From the NCBI GenBank assembly GCA_030633645.1, contig DAOVRY010000034.1, positions 1-6,913 on the forward strand: a stretch of 6,913 nt of DNA. The letters run 5' to 3'. A program made the position numbers and the translations under genes. Source of the DNA: Pseudomonadota bacterium (lineage in GTDB: Bacteria > Desulfobacterota > DSM-4660 > Desulfatiglandales > B25-G16). This document shows positions 6,180 to 6,913 of the stretch, piece by piece; positions within the stretch are counted from its first letter, which is position 1; every line of letters begins with the position of its first letter. The notes under the pieces are model-generated. The model was not told the origin of the DNA, searched no databases, and saw only the letters and a program-made list of their open reading frames with translations.

Positions 6180-6711
6180 CCCATCTCCAATCCTTAAAGA
6201 CGTCATCATTATAGAGCCGGATACCTTTCCTGACAAAAGGGGCTACTTCATGGAGACCTACCATCAAAAAAAATTCGCTGTTGGAGGTATCGATGTGGAG
6301 TTTGTTCAAGATAACCAATCCACGTCCACAAAAGGAACACTGCGGGGTCTCCATTACCAGATAGAAAGGCCCCAAGGGAAGTTAGTCAGGGTCTTGTACG
6401 GCGAGGTATTTGATGTGGCCGTGGACATCAGGAGATCTTCACAAAACTTTGGGAAATGGTTCGGGATACTATTATCTGCGAATAATAAAAAGGCTGTTTA
6501 CATCCCTCCGAATTTCGCACACGGTTTTTGCGTGTTATCTGATCGGGCAGAGTTTCTCTACAAGTGTACTGACTTTTATGGACCAGAGTATGAACGGACT
6601 ATCAGGTGGGATGATCCGGAGTTGGCCATTGACTGGCCCATCAAAGACCCTATTCTCTCGGAAAAGGATGCTACCTCCCCATTCCTTAAACATGCTGAAT
6701 TGCCCCTATGA
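6169..6711 (+). CDS. rfbC: dTDP-4-dehydrorhamnose 3,5-epimerase
   Basis: RfbC (RmlC) epimerises C3 and C5 of dTDP-4-dehydro-6-deoxyglucose, the third step toward dTDP-L-rhamnose. The 180-residue cupin-like protein has normal length. Visible are the substrate loop [11 protein letters not shown] (21-31), QDNQS (47-51), the active-site LRGLHYQ (58-64, Arg59 and catalytic His62), Lys71, DVAVDIR (82-88), PPNFAHGF (113-120), Tyr131 in the position of the catalytic Tyr, and LSEKD (163-167), which should hold the Asp of the His-Asp dyad. The ATG lies inside the end of rfbA, an 11-bp overlap, with GGGGAG (6155-6160) 8 nt upstream, so translation is probably coupled. No rfbD follows; the 200 bp after the stop hold repeats. 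Confidence 0.96.
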   Translation: MIFSPSPILKDVIIIEPDTFPDKRGYFMETYHQKKFAVGGIDVEFVQDNQSTSTKGTLRGLHYQIERPQGKLVRVLYGEVFDVAVDIRRSSQNFGKWFGILLSANNKKAVYIPPNFAHGFCVLSDRAEFLYKCTDFYGPEYERTIRWDDPELAIDWPIKDPILSEKDATSPFLKHAELPL

Positions 6712-6750
6712 CATCGGACTGTTAACCCAAAAAACTATTGATGAGCAGGG

Positions 6751-6811
6751 TCACGTCATAGTGAAACCTAATCTATTGATTTTTAAGCTTCTTGCAGGGT
6801 ATGGGTATCTT
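6751..6811 (+). repeat. 61-bp inverted repeat, right copy
   Basis: This is the second copy of the repeat at 1-61, in inverted orientation and 40 bp after the rfbC stop. It ends in a duplicated GGGTAT motif and runs into a T8 tract at 6810-6817. Inward of 6751 the similarity to the left copy ends abruptly. A short open frame (6692-6835) passes through it but begins inside rfbC in another frame and looks incidental. Confidence 0.85.
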
Positions 6812-6824
6812 TTTTTTGGATTAT

Positions 6825-6850
6825 GCCCCACATAGTTTAGATGAGTGGGC
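6825..6850 (+). terminator. Weak hairpin after rfbC, possible terminator
   Basis: GCCCCAC (6825-6831) can pair with GTGGGC (6845-6850) with one bulged C and a 13-nt loop. Only GTTTC follows, so the U-tract is poor. The T8 run at 6810-6817 precedes the stem. It is the best candidate for ending the cooC-rfb transcript within the window, but it could equally be part of the repeat-rich tail. Confidence 0.25.
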
Positions 6851-6857
6851 GTTTCAA

Positions 6858-6913
6858 AATGGTTTATATAGATGGAGCCTATGATTCTAAGGCTTAGGGC
6901 GCAATAAACCATT
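6858..6913. repeat. Inverted repeat reaching the end of the window
   Basis: AATGGTTTAT (6858-6867) and ATAAACCATT (6904-6913) are perfect 10-bp inverted arms, and the right arm ends on the last base, so the repeat may continue outside. Between them lies a second small dyad, AGCCT (6876-6880) with AGGCT (6890-6894). The structure could be a transcript-end hairpin or part of the repeat unit that also includes 6751-6811. Confidence 0.5.

Noticed and set aside
6692..6835. Short plus-strand frame from the end of rfbC through the right repeat
   Set aside because: It starts within rfbC in another frame, has no ribosome binding site, and the shared repeat segment shows no third-position bias in its differences from the left copy.
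1..6913. CRISPR array, retron, toxin-antitoxin or other defence system
   Set aside because: No regularly spaced repeats, reverse transcriptase, nuclease or small paired genes were seen; the coding content is fully explained by six recognisable genes.

Overview
The window holds two divergent gene groups around a roughly 600-bp intergenic region. It looks like an anaerobic bacterium that handles CO or uses the Wood-Ljungdahl pathway. The main reason is a textbook CooC (carbon monoxide dehydrogenase nickel-insertion ATPase). Moderate G+C and abundant small palindromic and inverted repeats would fit a Desulfobacterota-like (former Deltaproteobacteria) lineage, but that placement is an inference from style only.

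Left part, minus strand: an EF-G-like translational GTPase (2813 to 732) is followed closely by a MogA/MoaB-type molybdopterin adenylyltransferase (718 to 233). The EF-G stop codon overlaps the ribosome binding site of mogA, so the two are probably one transcript. The EF-G belongs to the divergent EF-G2-like group (GHSGCGKT P-loop) and has Glu where classical EF-G has its catalytic His.

Middle, 2814-3422: just upstream of the EF-G ribosome binding site lies a 347-bp non-coding element with 18-bp terminal inverted repeats, flanked by a perfect 9-10 bp direct repeat. This is the signature of a MITE or other non-autonomous insertion. It carries further nested palindromes, including a GC-rich one. 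Between it and cooC lies a strong sigma-70-type promoter (TTGACA, 17 nt, TAAAAT), followed by an 8-bp dyad in the short leader of cooC.

Right part, plus strand: cooC, rfbB, rfbA and rfbC are packed with 0, 0 and -11 bp between genes, which strongly indicates an operon. The three rfb genes convert glucose-1-phosphate plus dTTP to dTDP-4-dehydrorhamnose. The final reductase RfbD is not in the window. Why a nickel-insertion ATPase leads a nucleotide-sugar operon is the oddest gene-context feature here.

Both ends of the window carry copies of a 61-bp repeat (56 of 61 identical) in inverted orientation, each downstream of the last gene of its operon. The left copy begins at base 1, so the repeat may run off the window, and the sequence may simply end there because a repeat broke an assembly. 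I find no CRISPR array, RNA gene, phage gene or transposase, and no convincing undescribed multi-gene system. The best leads are the inserted element, the terminal repeats and the cooC-rfb linkage.
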